From positions 420,074 through 484,073 of the forward strand of contig MCFL01000017.1 of the NCBI GenBank assembly GCA_002102555.1: a DNA stretch of 64,000 nt, written 5' to 3'. The translations under genes were made by a program, and so were the position numbers. The notes beneath the pieces were generated by a model. That model did not search any database and was not told the DNA's origin. It saw nothing but the letters and a program-made list of their open reading frames with translations. Each line of letters begins with the position of its first letter. Position 1 is the first letter of the stretch. This DNA is from Catenaria anguillulae PL171 (taxonomy: Eukaryota > Blastocladiomycota > Blastocladiomycetes > Blastocladiales > Catenariaceae). Shown piece after piece: positions 1 to 10,037 of this stretch.

Positions 1-1833
1 GACCCGGAGCTGCCGCTGTCGCGCATCTTGGGCACACATGCAAAGCGGCTGTTGCCGAAACTGTTTGAGGCACAGACGGGCAGATTGGAAGCCGTGCAGT
101 CGTGCACGCTGCTGGCTATTTTGGACAATGGGCAAGCTTTGGGCAACACATGGTTGCTCGACGGGTGCGCGGCCAGGCTCGCGTTTGCGCAAGGTTTGCA
201 TTTGGACCCGCGCGTGGTTGAGCAGCAGCGCGAGGAGGGCAAGTTGATTTCGCCCAGGATTCCGTCGCGTGTGATTACGTGGTCGATTGTCGTGACGCTC
301 GATCGGTTGAGTGCTGCGGCCAATGGGCGGCCCGTCATGGTGCACGAGGACGAGACGGCGATTGACTTGTCGGATGTCACTGCTTCACCCGAAAGCGCCG
401 CAAAGTATTCCAACGAGCAGGATTTGCTTTTGCCGCAGCATTCGTATTGGCCGCATTATGCCCGGTGGGCCGTGGTTGCGGGACGTGTTTTGCGGGCCGT
501 CAACTCGTTTAGGTACCGCCGGTCGCACTTGTCAAGGTTGTTGCCCGAATTGCATGCTACCGTCAGCCAGCTGCGCACAAGCATTCCTGCCGAACTTGCG
601 TTTGATTCGGCAGCATTTGCGCACGGGGTTACGCCAACCACTGTAGCCCTGGAATCGGTTTGGCTCAACATTGCCATCACCCAAGTCGTCGTGTACTTGT
701 ACCGCCCGCTCGTCACCATGATCATCGCCGGTGTCTTTGCGGCTTCGTCGTCATCGCAATCCGGGCTCGCCGATGCAACTGAGGACCAGGATGAGTTCCC
801 TCGTGTGCGCGACTTGATGGAAGCTCGCGACGTGATGGTGCATGCCCTTCAAGTCAACCAATCAAGCACGCCGTCCTCTTCTGCGTCGTCTGCCGCTGGG
901 CACAGCAACTCGTCCGACGCCAAAATCCCGCCTCTGTACCCTCAATACCTGGCCACGCTCGAGCGCGCCGTTGAAAATGTCGTCAACATGATCTCGACTG
1001 CAGCCCCTTGGTCGCACCAGTTCCTGACCGTGTCGATCCATCAGCTTGCGTCCATTTTATCTGCGGGCCGCGTGGTTGTTGCTGGCGGCGGGTCTCCACA
1101 ACGCATGCGCGACATTCTCGTCCAAGTGCCACGTATTCTCGCCCGGTGGGTCCCACATGCGCCCATGGCCGTCCACACTTTCCACATTGCCGTTGCGCAA
1201 GTGCACGAGCTGGACAGGCTCATTCATGGGCCAGGCACACCGCCGCCGACGGCCGAGGATTTGAGGTTGCCGTTGCCCATGGATCGCTTGAACGAAACAT
1301 TTTGTGCCAACCGAGTTGCGACGCAGTGTGCCAGGATCACCGAGTTGGTGTATGACAAGAGCCAGTACGCGAGGGAGATGGATGCGTTGGCGTCGAGGTA
1401 CTTGGCCTTGGGTCCCATTGAGCCCTTGTCAGGCGTGGGCAGTCAACAGCAGCTCCAACAACAGCAGCAACAACAGCAACAGCTCGTGTCGCCCAATTCG
1501 TCGGCTGCATCGACGCCGTTGCACGCGCCGCAGCGCCCGAGCAGCGCCATGTCCATGGGGTCGGCTGCGTCGTCGTCTGGCCACCAGCATCATTCGCCGT
1601 TGCTTGCTCAAGCGACCATGGTAGGTGGTGTTCCGTCGCCGACGGCCGCCATGCATGCTCAGCGACCGCAAGCACAACCGCAGCACCACGTCCCTACACC
1701 GCCGCCGCCGCCGCCACTTTCGGCTTCGGGTACTGCTGCCACGCCGGCGTCGTCCATGTCCTTGCCTGCACTGGATCATATTGGCGAGTGGGCGCTCAAC
1801 GCGTTGCCTGAAGGCTTTGAGTTGCAGTTTTGA
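1..1833 (+). CDS. Fungal-specific transcription factor domain protein, 5' partial
   Basis: The frame is open from base 1 to a stop at 1831-1833, so the gene begins before the window; about 610 C-terminal residues are present. The start of the visible part (DNGQALGNTWLLDG, then ARLAFAQGLHLDPR) matches the conserved region of the fungal transcription factor domain found C-terminal of Zn2Cys6 DNA-binding domains. Any zinc cluster would lie upstream. Helical, hydrophobic stretches continue to about residue 460. A polyglutamine tract (bases about 1445-1485) and a Ser/Pro/His-rich low-complexity tail follow, typical of transcriptional activators. The expected role is DNA-bound regulation in the nucleus; the target pathway cannot be read from this part. 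The first in-frame TTG at 28 is not a real start because the family similarity runs through it. Confidence 0.85.
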   Translation, partial: DPELPLSRILGTHAKRLLPKLFEAQTGRLEAVQSCTLLAILDNGQALGNTWLLDGCAARLAFAQGLHLDPRVVEQQREEGKLISPRIPSRVITWSIVVTLDRLSAAANGRPVMVHEDETAIDLSDVTASPESAAKYSNEQDLLLPQHSYWPHYARWAVVAGRVLRAVNSFRYRRSHLSRLLPELHATVSQLRTSIPAELAFDSAAFAHGVTPTTVALESVWLNIAITQVVVYLYRPLVTMIIAGVFAASSSSQSGLADATEDQDEFPRVRDLMEARDVMVHALQVNQSSTPSSSASSAAGHSNSSDAKIPPLYPQYLATLERAVENVVNMISTAAPWSHQFLTVSIHQLASILSAGRVVVAGGGSPQRMRDILVQVPRILARWVPHAPMAVHTFHIAVAQVHELDRLIHGPGTPPPTAEDLRLPLPMDRLNETFCANRVATQCARITELVYDKSQYAREMDALASRYLALGPIEPLSGVGSQQQLQQQQQQQQQLVSPNSSAASTPLHAPQRPSSAMSMGSAASSSGHQHHSPLLAQATMVGGVPSPTAAMHAQRPQAQPQHHVPTPPPPPPLSASGTAATPASSMSLPALDHIGEWALNALPEGFELQF

Positions 1834-2208
1834 TAGAGGTCAGCCAGTCAGTGAGTTGCCCTTTGTGTTTTCTCTCCATCGTTTCCTCTTTGTTTTTGTC
1901 TTGCATCCGGATATCCCTCCTCGTTCCGTCCACCCACGGCTAACTGTCTCATGGACATTCCAGTGTTATCCTTGCGTTCTCGTTGTGTAACATATGTCAG
2001 TTGTGTCTGCGTATTCATTTTTCTTGTTAGTAGCACTCACTACATTACTTTTGTTGACTTGTCTCCTTTCTTGATTCTTACTTAGTGCTGCCCGGCCTGC
2101 GAGCCTGTGTGGTTTTGTGGTCTTGCGAAGTCTTGTGTCGTTTTGGCGGTGATGGTTGGAAGTTTGCTCAAGACAATTCGCGATGTTTAAACATCATCAA
2201 GACCATGA
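1834..2208. other. Intergenic, no gene seen
   Basis: This T-rich stretch between two same-strand genes presumably holds the 3' end of the transcription factor gene and the promoter of the next. I see no RNA gene or repeat in it. Confidence 0.6.
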
Positions 2209-2287
2209 ATGCAACTCATATTGACCATGTTTTCCATATCTCGACCCATGGCAATTGCCTCAAGACGCCCAGTACCGTCGCATATCG

Positions 2288-2322
<35 letters not shown>

Positions 2323-2931
2323 GCGCTGTCGTCGACCACGCTGCCTTCCAATGCTAATGCATCTCAGGTCCATCCGCTCATTGCCAGTCCGTCATCTTCT
2401 CACCATTGGAACCCCCATGCCATCCTGCGCCCAGGCACTGACAAGTCCAGCACTCGCACAGATCCGACGCACTCGATCGCCTCACTGCTCACCCCACCTT
2501 CCACCTCATCGTCGTCGTCGTCTTCGTCGTCGTCGTCGTCATTTGACCCCCCATCCCTCAATCTCCACCAAGTCTGCACCTTGGCCGGTCTGCCCTACCC
2601 GTCCAACCCACACCAAACCCTCGCCGACCTGTCTCAGTTCCTCACGCTCGTCAATCACCTGCACGACGCGCACTCGGCCACCGCCGACCCACGCGAAACC
2701 GTGTCGCTCTGTTCAAGCGTCTCGCTGCAAGATCTCGCTGCACGCCAAGTCCAAGCCCATGCGCCAAGCGTGCCAGTTGCAAAGGTTGTGGAGGGAATGC
2801 CGAGGGCGAGCGACGGCAAGCCCGGGTTTGACGAGGAGAGTGGGCTGTATGTGGTGCCTGTGCAAGTGGTGGCCAAGCCATCTATGTTGGCATCAGAGTC
2901 CGCGGACCCAAGTGAAGAGCGGTTGTCGTAA
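2209..2931 (+). CDS. Probable mitochondrial GatC-like subunit (Glu-tRNA(Gln) amidotransferase)
   Basis: This is a single-exon frame of 240 residues. The N-terminus is rich in Arg and Ser and lacks acidic residues, including an Arg-Ala repeat from a GAGCCC microsatellite; this is compatible with a mitochondrial targeting peptide. After a polyserine run come two helical segments (LNLHQVCTLAGL; TLADLSQFLTLVNHLHDAH) that resemble the helical pair of GatC. The end (DGKPGFDEESGLYVVPVQVV) resembles the GatC C-terminal signature in which an acidic/Gly stretch precedes a 'VP.V' motif. GatC helps GatA and GatB convert mischarged Glu-tRNA(Gln) to Gln-tRNA(Gln) in mitochondria. The fit is in pattern rather than strict identity, so this is a candidate. 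The ATG at 2209 is the first in frame. Confidence 0.45.
2290..2322. repeat. GAGCCC hexanucleotide microsatellite
   Basis: About five tandem copies of GAGCCC lie inside the N-terminal coding region of the GatC-like gene and give a short Arg-Ala dipeptide repeat in that frame. Confidence 0.85.
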
Positions 2932-4899
2932 GTCCAGTGGTTTGTCTCAAGGCAAGTCATGCAGTCCTTTCGTCATGTACTTATTTTCCTCAAGCGTCTT
3001 GTGCAAATCTCCTTCCAGCAGCGTTAATAATACACACATATAGATAGCATACCTGACCATTCTTCGGTGACCATTCTTCGGTCTACACTACGTGAGCGGC
3101 AAAGGAATGAGCAAAAACAGCAAGATGTGAACAAACGACTCTGATCAGATTCAATCCAACTCGTCAACGCAGCGGCCTAACGCTACTCAACGTAGAGGTG
3201 TCAGAAATAATAAATGGTTTTTAATCATCCCATCGAGTCAAAAGAAAGGTCGCTAAACCAGCAAGATCTTTTGGACTCGTAAGCTCTGTTTAGTCCTGGC
3301 CGCCACGCGCAGCACCCGCACAGGGCGAGTACACATCAACTTACTAGTCCGCACAGAGCTCACCAAAGCATGACCCGAGAACCGAATCATGGGCAAGCAG
3401 TGAGCGGACGTTGGGGAGTTGCTACTGGGCAAGGCAAGGCTCTTCGAATGGATATAACTATTTTCGTCCTTGTCCAAAAAGGGGTTATGGGAAAAGCAGC
3501 AAGCGAAAAATGGAGAAGATGAAGGCATCAGTTTGTCAGAGGTGAAATTAAGCAATCATGGGGACTCCACCGGAGCCCGTAGTCTTATGAAACACGGATA
3601 AGTGATAGGTAACATCCCACGCCTTGGTTGGATAGCGAAAGTAGCAATAAGGAAAGAAAAGGAGAGTCAATGGCCTCAGTTGGTAGTGCATGAAAGTTTG
3701 TACTTCAGGGTACTCAGAGATCTTGGTAGAGAAATTCTAATCCGCGGCCATTTTTGGGTATCATCAAAGTAGCAGTGGAAAGGGCCGTTGACAAAAAAGT
3801 GATTTTCGCTCAGACATCCAAGGAAGGTCAAACATGAGCCATCAGCGGACCGGCCGCAACTTCCCCCGCCTCCCCTCCCCGAAGGGAACTTGACAGAACC
3901 CCCCACTCCTCCAACCACAACAACCCGCATCCACATCTCCGCCACATGCTTCGGTACAAACGCACTTGACCTGCAACCTCCACAGCTCCCGCCAGGGCCA
4001 AATCCTTGCTTCCCCTCGGGCACACAGGACAAGCAGCGCACACCAGTGAAGGCGGCCACAAGCCCAAGCAATACCCAAGGTTCCACTGGGGTGAACCAAC
4101 TGACAAGGTGACTGAAAGGCAACATTAACGGCACAAGCACTCCACGCGTGCACGATAGGAGAAGAGATGCATTGGGAAGATGGCGGCAAAAGCAGGGACA
4201 GAACGGCAATAGGGAGAGCGAGCACGCACGACTCGAGCAAACTGGCCCACGGGCATAACACCGTTTCCACTATGATGGGTTCAAGTGTACTTTGGAGGCA
4301 CTGGGGTGCCAAACTCTTGCGCAGAACGCAAGCGAGTGGCGGCAAGAGAAGGCTAGACGTCGGGGCACGACAAGGGTCCTTTGGTGGAAACTGCGAATAT
4401 GGAAAGTCGTCATCAGCGCGAAAGAATTGTCAACGTATGGTTGTTTTGGGCATAAGCCAGCAATGTGAGAACGTTGAGCAGTTGGAGCTAAGCGTCGAGT
4501 CGTTGGGATGTCGAGCAACGAGGAAATCGGGATAAAAGTGGATTGTGTGGATGCTGTGTCATTGAGAGAGGAGATGCTGTGGAGTTTGCTGCTCGCATTT
4601 GAGGGATTGGGAATCAGCTACTCTGATGGATGGACTCTGCGTCGTCGAACCTGAAAGAACTTGGATTCGCATTTGTGATCGGCAAGCAGCACGTGACTGG
4701 TATCCACGTCATTCCTTCTCGCAATCCCAATCACGCGTGAACGTGGTTCTGAAAACATATGAATGGTCGGCTGTCAATCAAAAATCAATGATGCATTTGG
4801 TAACGGAAAAAAATGAATCAAACAAGAATCCAAAACGAACAAGACAACATGCACAATCCATCCCCACTATTCCATCCTGCCTGTGATGCCTGCCTCGCA
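2932..4899. other. About 2 kb without a supported gene
   Basis: Open frames up to 177 codons exist on the minus strand around 3676-4209, but they have no family features and no credible splice structure. Near 3054-3081 the phrase GACCATTCTTCGGT is repeated twice in tandem. No tRNA or rRNA signature was seen. An unrecognised non-coding RNA or a very divergent gene cannot be excluded. Confidence 0.5.
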
Positions 4900-6696
4900 T
4901 CACAACCCACCAAACACGCCTGCGGGCCAATCCACCACACTTGCCTCCCCACCACCCCTGCCCGCCACTTCGGCCACTACGGCTCGCGTCTGCCTGACGG
5001 CCGCCTCGAGCGCGGGCCGTGCAGGCATCCCCAACGCATGTACAACAATGCCCGCATTCACCCTGTCGGCAAGTGCCTCTCTAGCTTTCACATCAAGCAA
5101 GTGTGCAACGGCAGGCACCAAGGCCGGGTTCGGGTACGCAATCAGCGGCATGAGCTCGTACAGCCGGGCCTGGACGTAGTCGTGCGGGAGCGCTTGGTGC
5201 GCGTTTGGCGGCGCGTGCAGCCATCGGACCAGCGTGGACCGGCCATAGGTGATGACGGGTTGCAAGGCGGCTGGATCCGTTGTGGAAGTTGCGGTTGGCG
5301 CGTCGGTTGTTGCGTGGGTTGAGCACGTGCGGACAAGCTCGATGAATTTGGCGCATTCAAGGTCGAATTGCAGGGATGGGTCGGTGGAAAGTAGGGATGG
5401 GTAGGTGGCGGTGAGATGCGAGAGGGCTGCGTCAATGTCGCCTTGCAAGATGGCAGCGCGAATGACTGCACATGTGCGGACAATGGCATTAGAATCGGCA
5501 ATGTGAACAAATGACAGAGTTGAAGAGAAAAAAAAAAGCGTACGGCCACGCTGTTCCATCTCTGCAACCGTCTGCTGAATCGACTTTGAATCTGCCCGCC
5601 TCTTGTTGGTCTTGGTTGGGCTCGGCTGCTCTTGGTCCACATCCATGGCATCACCCGCCGGGTCGACATCCGATTTGGAATGCCGGCCCTGGTGCTGGCG
5701 CATCAAGGCCTCGGCCGTCTTCTTGAACCCATGGTGCACCAAGTACCCTTGAACCAACTTGACCAGGTCGTCGGGTTGGACCCTTGGATGGGACGACGAC
5801 AAGGTAATCTTGTCCCACACTTTGCGGCGCTCGTCGCGCACGTACGAGTCAATGTCGAAACGGAAAGCGCGGTGCCCGAAATTGGCCAACAGGATTTCTC
5901 CTGGGGTGCGCATGCCAATGCTTGGGTAAATTGGCTTTTGTGTGACAATGGGCAAAGAGGATGATGATGTAGCCGTGGAGGAGGGCATTGAGGTTGGAAA
6001 TGGCAGGTTGGTAAACGCCGTGCCCAAATGGACGCCATTCTTTGTGAAAAATGCCGACCGATCGATAAAGTTGATGCCACACCCAACGACATCGCCCGTT
6101 TGAAACGTGGGGCCGTAGGGCTTGCCGCTTCCCGAGCTCTGGAAAATGTTGCCGTCGTCGCCATGGTAGCCCCACGACAGGGGCTCCCAGCCGGGCAGGC
6201 GGTTGAGGGGCACACCCTGAGCGCAAAAGCCAATGCCAATGTATCCTTCGCGGCCCTTGGCAATGATCTCGCACTCAAAGTAGTAAATGCCCGTGGAGAG
6301 TGGGATCGGGTAGTTTGCTCGAACAGCAGCAGCGTCATTGTCGGAGCGGCCGGGCCCGTCGTACTCGACGCGCAGTGGAAGCGGGAGTTTGAGCATGCCG
6401 CACTTGTCCTTTGGGTTCCAAGCCGACGGCAGGGCAACTTGCTGTGGGCCTGGCAGTGGGGAGGACGTGACAGCAGCAGCGGCGGCACTGGTCGAAGAGA
6501 TTGCGGACGAGTCTGGCAGGTGAAAGACGTGGGCGAGCGCGGCCGAGCTCAGGTAGGTGGGGACCGAGGGCGAGATGGGTGGCAACCCGGCAGCGACGCG
6601 TGGGTTAGTGGCAGTGGGCGAGTTGGTCATGGCGGTCGTGGGGGCGTGCTTGGGCTTGGGCGGGGAGTGAGTCATCATGGCTGCCGAAAAGTCCAT
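4900..6696 (-). CDS. RanBPM/Gid1-like SPRY-LisH-CTLH-CRA protein
   Basis: Exons on the minus strand are 6696-5544 and 5465-4900, with a 78-bp intron (GTACGC...GTGCAG) between them. The intron is in frame, but removing it restores a CTLH signature (EQRGLIRAAILQGDIDAAL), which decides the model. The protein has 572 residues: a disordered start, a SPRY/B30.2 domain at about 125-290 (TGIYYFECEI, GYIGIGFC, SWGYHGDDGN), LisH at about 318-345, CTLH after the intron, and a C-terminal CRA region ending in AHLLDVKAREALADRVN. This is the order of RanBPM/RanBP9 and yeast Vid30/Gid1, the scaffold of the GID/CTLH E3 ubiquitin ligase that degrades gluconeogenic and other substrates. It is transcribed divergently from the SUN-domain gene, 336 bp away. 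Confidence 0.93.
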   Translation of the reverse strand: MDFSAAMMTHSPPKPKHAPTTAMTNSPTATNPRVAAGLPPISPSVPTYLSSAALAHVFHLPDSSAISSTSAAAAAVTSSPLPGPQQVALPSAWNPKDKCGMLKLPLPLRVEYDGPGRSDNDAAAVRANYPIPLSTGIYYFECEIIAKGREGYIGIGFCAQGVPLNRLPGWEPLSWGYHGDDGNIFQSSGSGKPYGPTFQTGDVVGCGINFIDRSAFFTKNGVHLGTAFTNLPFPTSMPSSTATSSSSLPIVTQKPIYPSIGMRTPGEILLANFGHRAFRFDIDSYVRDERRKVWDKITLSSSHPRVQPDDLVKLVQGYLVHHGFKKTAEALMRQHQGRHSKSDVDPAGDAMDVDQEQPSPTKTNKRRADSKSIQQTVAEMEQRGRTLFFFSSTLSFVHIADSNAIVRTCAVIRAAILQGDIDAALSHLTATYPSLLSTDPSLQFDLECAKFIELVRTCSTHATTDAPTATSTTDPAALQPVITYGRSTLVRWLHAPPNAHQALPHDYVQARLYELMPLIAYPNPALVPAVAHLLDVKAREALADRVNAGIVVHALGMPARPALEAAVRQTRAVVAEVAGRGGGEASVVDWPAGVFGGL

Positions 6697-7032
6697 GGCA
6701 AAGCAGCGAAGAATGCGTTGGCTTCTTTTGTGTCTGAATCTGATCTTTAGTGCTGGTCGGTATAGCCCGTTCGGTATTTATCTTTACTCTGAGTATTTAA
6801 ATATATGAATAGCCCCGTCGATCAATTGGAGGTCGGTTGGGAGGGCATAAATAGGTAGACCGAGATTGTGCATGCCAATCATCGATCATCGATCATTAGG
6901 CTGATCAATTGGTACGTAGTTGCTTTCATTTCCACGTAAGTTGAAGTTTTCGCAGTCAAAACAACGTATGTATGCACATGTTGGCCAAGCAGTGACTCAC
7001 GGCAATCGCATTTCCACCTCAATAACTCTGCC
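6697..7032. promoter_or_regulatory. Shared intergenic region of a divergent gene pair
   Basis: These 336 bp separate the start codons of the RanBPM-like gene (minus) and the SUN gene (plus), so both promoters must lie here or inside the transcripts. AT-rich TATA-like stretches occur near 6775-6810 (TATTTAAATATATG) and 6844-6852 (GGCATAAAT). A short ATCATCG/ATCG repeat is at about 6878-6905. No bound factor can be inferred. Confidence 0.5.
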
Positions 7033-9420
7033 ATGGACCGCCGTCAAGACTACTTGCGCAGCCACGACCTGCACCGTGATCAGCGCCGCCTCGCCAGCGC
7101 CAGCGGGCAAAGTGCCCGCGATCACGACCGTGATCCAGATACAGGGCACGACGACGAGACCGAACCAGCGACGGTCGCGCAGTACAACTTGCGCAACAGG
7201 CTGGTCTATGCCTCACCCAAGAATTCGTCCTCATCGCGCGGGGCCAAGCCCAAGAAGAAGGTCCAGCCGGAGCAGGAGCAGCAACGAACCGGGGCGCCCT
7301 CGCCCACCGTGCTTGCCAGACTCTATCACTTTGCTGGCGGCCGCCCCTCAAATCCCGCGCCATCGAGTCCCACGACAACCACGGCGACGACCGCCCACAT
7401 GTCTGTCCAGGCTCCCACGCCAAACCTCTTGCGCCAAATGAACAAGAGACTTGTGTCGCCTCCCTTCACAAACAACCCAAACCAATCCCATGGTGCCAGT
7501 TCCAATCAGCACAGTCTACACGGCAACGGTGATGGCGACGACGACGACGATGATGACGACGACGAGGAGCAGCAAGATAAGAACTCACCCACCCGTGCGC
7601 AACCCAAACCGACATCCAAGCCCAAGCAGCCTGCAGCCGACCCGTCAAGGCCAGCACGCCGCAAAATCAATGGCGAGCTCGATCAAATGACATCAAAGGC
7701 CTTTACCGCCGACCCGTCGCCTGCAGCCATCGCATCGCGTTCCGCCACCCCACTTCGGCCCACTGAATCCCAAATGTTTCGCTCGTTGAAAACAACACTC
7801 AAGCGCCACGTCACTTTCTTGATGCAGAATGCGCAAGACCTCCTCTCAGCCCGAATCATCCTTGCCTTTGTCGCGCTTGTGCTTGCCGCTTGCGTGTACT
7901 TTCTCGGCGTTCGGCCAATGCCTTATGCGCCTTCCGACGCTCTGGTGTACCCGTCCCCGCCTTTTGCCCTTGTCAACGAACACGCGCCTCTTTCGTCGCC
8001 CATGTCTGAAGTTCGCGTCAAGAGATCCGAACCTTCCACACCGCATCCGCGCGAGCAATCACCTTCCGTTCCGCCCACGGCCCCTCCTCTGCCTGCCTCT
8101 CCTCCAGCATTCTCAAACCAACAACCTCAATCTCAACCACAGTCACAGTCAGAGTCACAGCAAGATCTGACCCATCTCCACTCACTCCTCGACAACCACG
8201 CATCCACCTTGTCCTCACTCCAATCACGCCTCGAGTCAACTGACAAGTTACGCGCCTCACTCGCCACAGACTTGCGCGCATCCATCCTGACCCAAGTGCA
8301 ACAGGCCATTGAGACCAAACTCGATGACCCAGAACACCTCTCGCGTGCTGCCTCGGACATTGTGTCCAAGGCCGTCTCCGAAAAGGTCGCGCCCGTGCTC
8401 GACGAGTTCAAGAAGCAAATCGAACAAGTCAAGCAACAATTGGACGAGGTACAGACCAAGCAGCGTGCCGCCGAGGAGGAGCGCGAGCGTACACGTGCAA
8501 GGCGCGCACTCCAGGTCGACGAGCACCAACAAGCATCACCAAGCGTTTCAAACTTGCGCGACGTGGCGCTCTACACGTCGGGCGCACGCATCCAGCATTT
8601 CCTCACGTCACGCACCTACTCGTGGCCCGCATCGCCTGACGCGCGCAAATCCTGGTGGCCATTCACATGGAATGCGCAAGTCTCTGCCCACCCGCCCGAA
8701 ATCGCACTGCTCTCGACATCAAACTCGGCAACAACTCCTGATTTGCTCGTGGGCAAGTGCTGGACATCGTTGGGGGCGCGTGCAGTCATCACGGTCAAGC
8801 TCGCGCGCATCCATGGTGGTGCGGTTGGATCTCCTCCAAGTGCGCCGGTGCAAGTGGGCCTGGCGCACGTGGCGCAAGAGCTTGCCGTCGAGTATTCGGT
8901 CGCGCCAAGCGAGGTCAAAGTTTGGGCCATTGTGGGCGACATTGGCGCAGATCAGGTCAAGGCCGTGGACGAAAAGGTGCGGGCGCTCAAGGCCATGGCG
9001 GGTGGCGCGCCACCCAGAGTCGATGCGGGGATGCCACCGCCGTTGGTTCAGCAGCCGCAGACGCCGTCGAAACACCAAAGTCGCCAGAATCAGGTGATTC
9101 CAATTGACGCATTAGACGAGATTTCCGCCGACCAGCTCACAAACCGTAGCGAGGGTGCGCCGCTCGCCAAGCTCCTTGTGGCATCATTCCCTTACCCCGG
9201 AAATCAAGTCGTCCGCCAAGGCGCGCTCGTCTGGACACTTGCTTCGATTCCGACCGAGACGCGCGCGGCATTCGATGCCGCGCGCGTGCATTTGCGGCTG
9301 GTAGCGTTTGAGGTGGTCAAGAACCATGGGCATGCAGACAGGTCGTGCGTGTATCGCGTGGGTGTGTTTGCTGATGTGCCGTCCGAGTATCCCGGCGCGA
9401 GAGAGAAGGTGCATGTGTGA
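7033..9420 (+). CDS. SUN-domain nuclear-envelope protein
   Basis: A single exon encodes 795 residues. A long basic/acidic disordered N-terminus (with a poly-Asp run) would face the nucleoplasm. One transmembrane helix lies at about 273-293 (ARIILAFVALVLAACVYFLG), followed by a Pro/Ser/Gln linker and coiled coil (about 375-500). The SUN domain runs from about 506 to the end: DVALYTSGARI, then GKCWTSLGARAVITVKLARI, VQVGLAHVAQEL, and the closing KNHGHADRSCVYRVGVFAD, which corresponds to the 'SNhG...yTClYR' end of SUN domains. Family members sit in the inner nuclear membrane and bind KASH proteins across the perinuclear space, tethering centrosomes or spindle poles. Unusual here is a Pro/Gln-rich insert of about 80 residues splitting the domain (about 655-735). 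The start ATG is the first in frame. Confidence 0.9.
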   Translation: MDRRQDYLRSHDLHRDQRRLASASGQSARDHDRDPDTGHDDETEPATVAQYNLRNRLVYASPKNSSSSRGAKPKKKVQPEQEQQRTGAPSPTVLARLYHFAGGRPSNPAPSSPTTTTATTAHMSVQAPTPNLLRQMNKRLVSPPFTNNPNQSHGASSNQHSLHGNGDGDDDDDDDDDEEQQDKNSPTRAQPKPTSKPKQPAADPSRPARRKINGELDQMTSKAFTADPSPAAIASRSATPLRPTESQMFRSLKTTLKRHVTFLMQNAQDLLSARIILAFVALVLAACVYFLGVRPMPYAPSDALVYPSPPFALVNEHAPLSSPMSEVRVKRSEPSTPHPREQSPSVPPTAPPLPASPPAFSNQQPQSQPQSQSESQQDLTHLHSLLDNHASTLSSLQSRLESTDKLRASLATDLRASILTQVQQAIETKLDDPEHLSRAASDIVSKAVSEKVAPVLDEFKKQIEQVKQQLDEVQTKQRAAEEERERTRARRALQVDEHQQASPSVSNLRDVALYTSGARIQHFLTSRTYSWPASPDARKSWWPFTWNAQVSAHPPEIALLSTSNSATTPDLLVGKCWTSLGARAVITVKLARIHGGAVGSPPSAPVQVGLAHVAQELAVEYSVAPSEVKVWAIVGDIGADQVKAVDEKVRALKAMAGGAPPRVDAGMPPPLVQQPQTPSKHQSRQNQVIPIDALDEISADQLTNRSEGAPLAKLLVASFPYPGNQVVRQGALVWTLASIPTETRAAFDAARVHLRLVAFEVVKNHGHADRSCVYRVGVFADVPSEYPGAREKVHV

Positions 9421-10037
9421 CAGGTGTTGTGCAAGTTTTGAGTGTTTTCCCATTCTTCGCCTGGACTTATTTATGATTGATTCCATACATGTTGGTCACT
9501 TTTTTTGCAGAGTTGTGATCAAAAATCCTGAGAGGCATGTGGTCAAGCAAAGCATCCATGTTGCCCGAACATGTGTTCTTGCCTGCTGAAATGTTTGCAC
9601 TTGTTCCCGCGTCACACAAATGTTTCCATCTTCTGTCACGGATCCCGATTGCGTTGTGACGCAACGCAGGGGTCAGATGCGGGGTCATGTGTGCGAACTC
9701 AAACCGACATTCCAACTGCTGTATTCCTGCAACTCTATTATGTGTTATCGCAACCACTACCCTGCACCGGACTCCATGCATACACATGCCCAGTGCCAAC
9801 TCAACGCATCGTCACACCAGCCTCAATCTTTTGTGAAGATCACTTGATTTGCGCTGTCCAACTTGCTTGGGCCAACCACTCATCCAAACTTTTGCATCAT
9901 TAATTGATCGAGCAGGAGTGAATCGAGATTTCGCGCGTTTCAGACTTGAGCGCAAACTCAATTGCTGCTGTCACTTGCGCGACTGGACCCAGGACAGTAC
10001 GAGACCCGGGCTCGCTGGTTGGTTAGGTTCGACGGTC
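9421..10037. other. Intergenic, no gene seen
   Basis: These 617 bp hold the 3' flank of the SUN gene and the 5' flank of the TmcB-like gene. Open frames are short and featureless. No RNA gene was recognised. Confidence 0.55.

Noticed and set aside
3676-4209. 177-codon open frame on the minus strand
   Set aside because: Cys/Gly-rich translation with no domain, no conserved phrase and overlapping open frames in other phases; typical of a GC-rich non-coding stretch.
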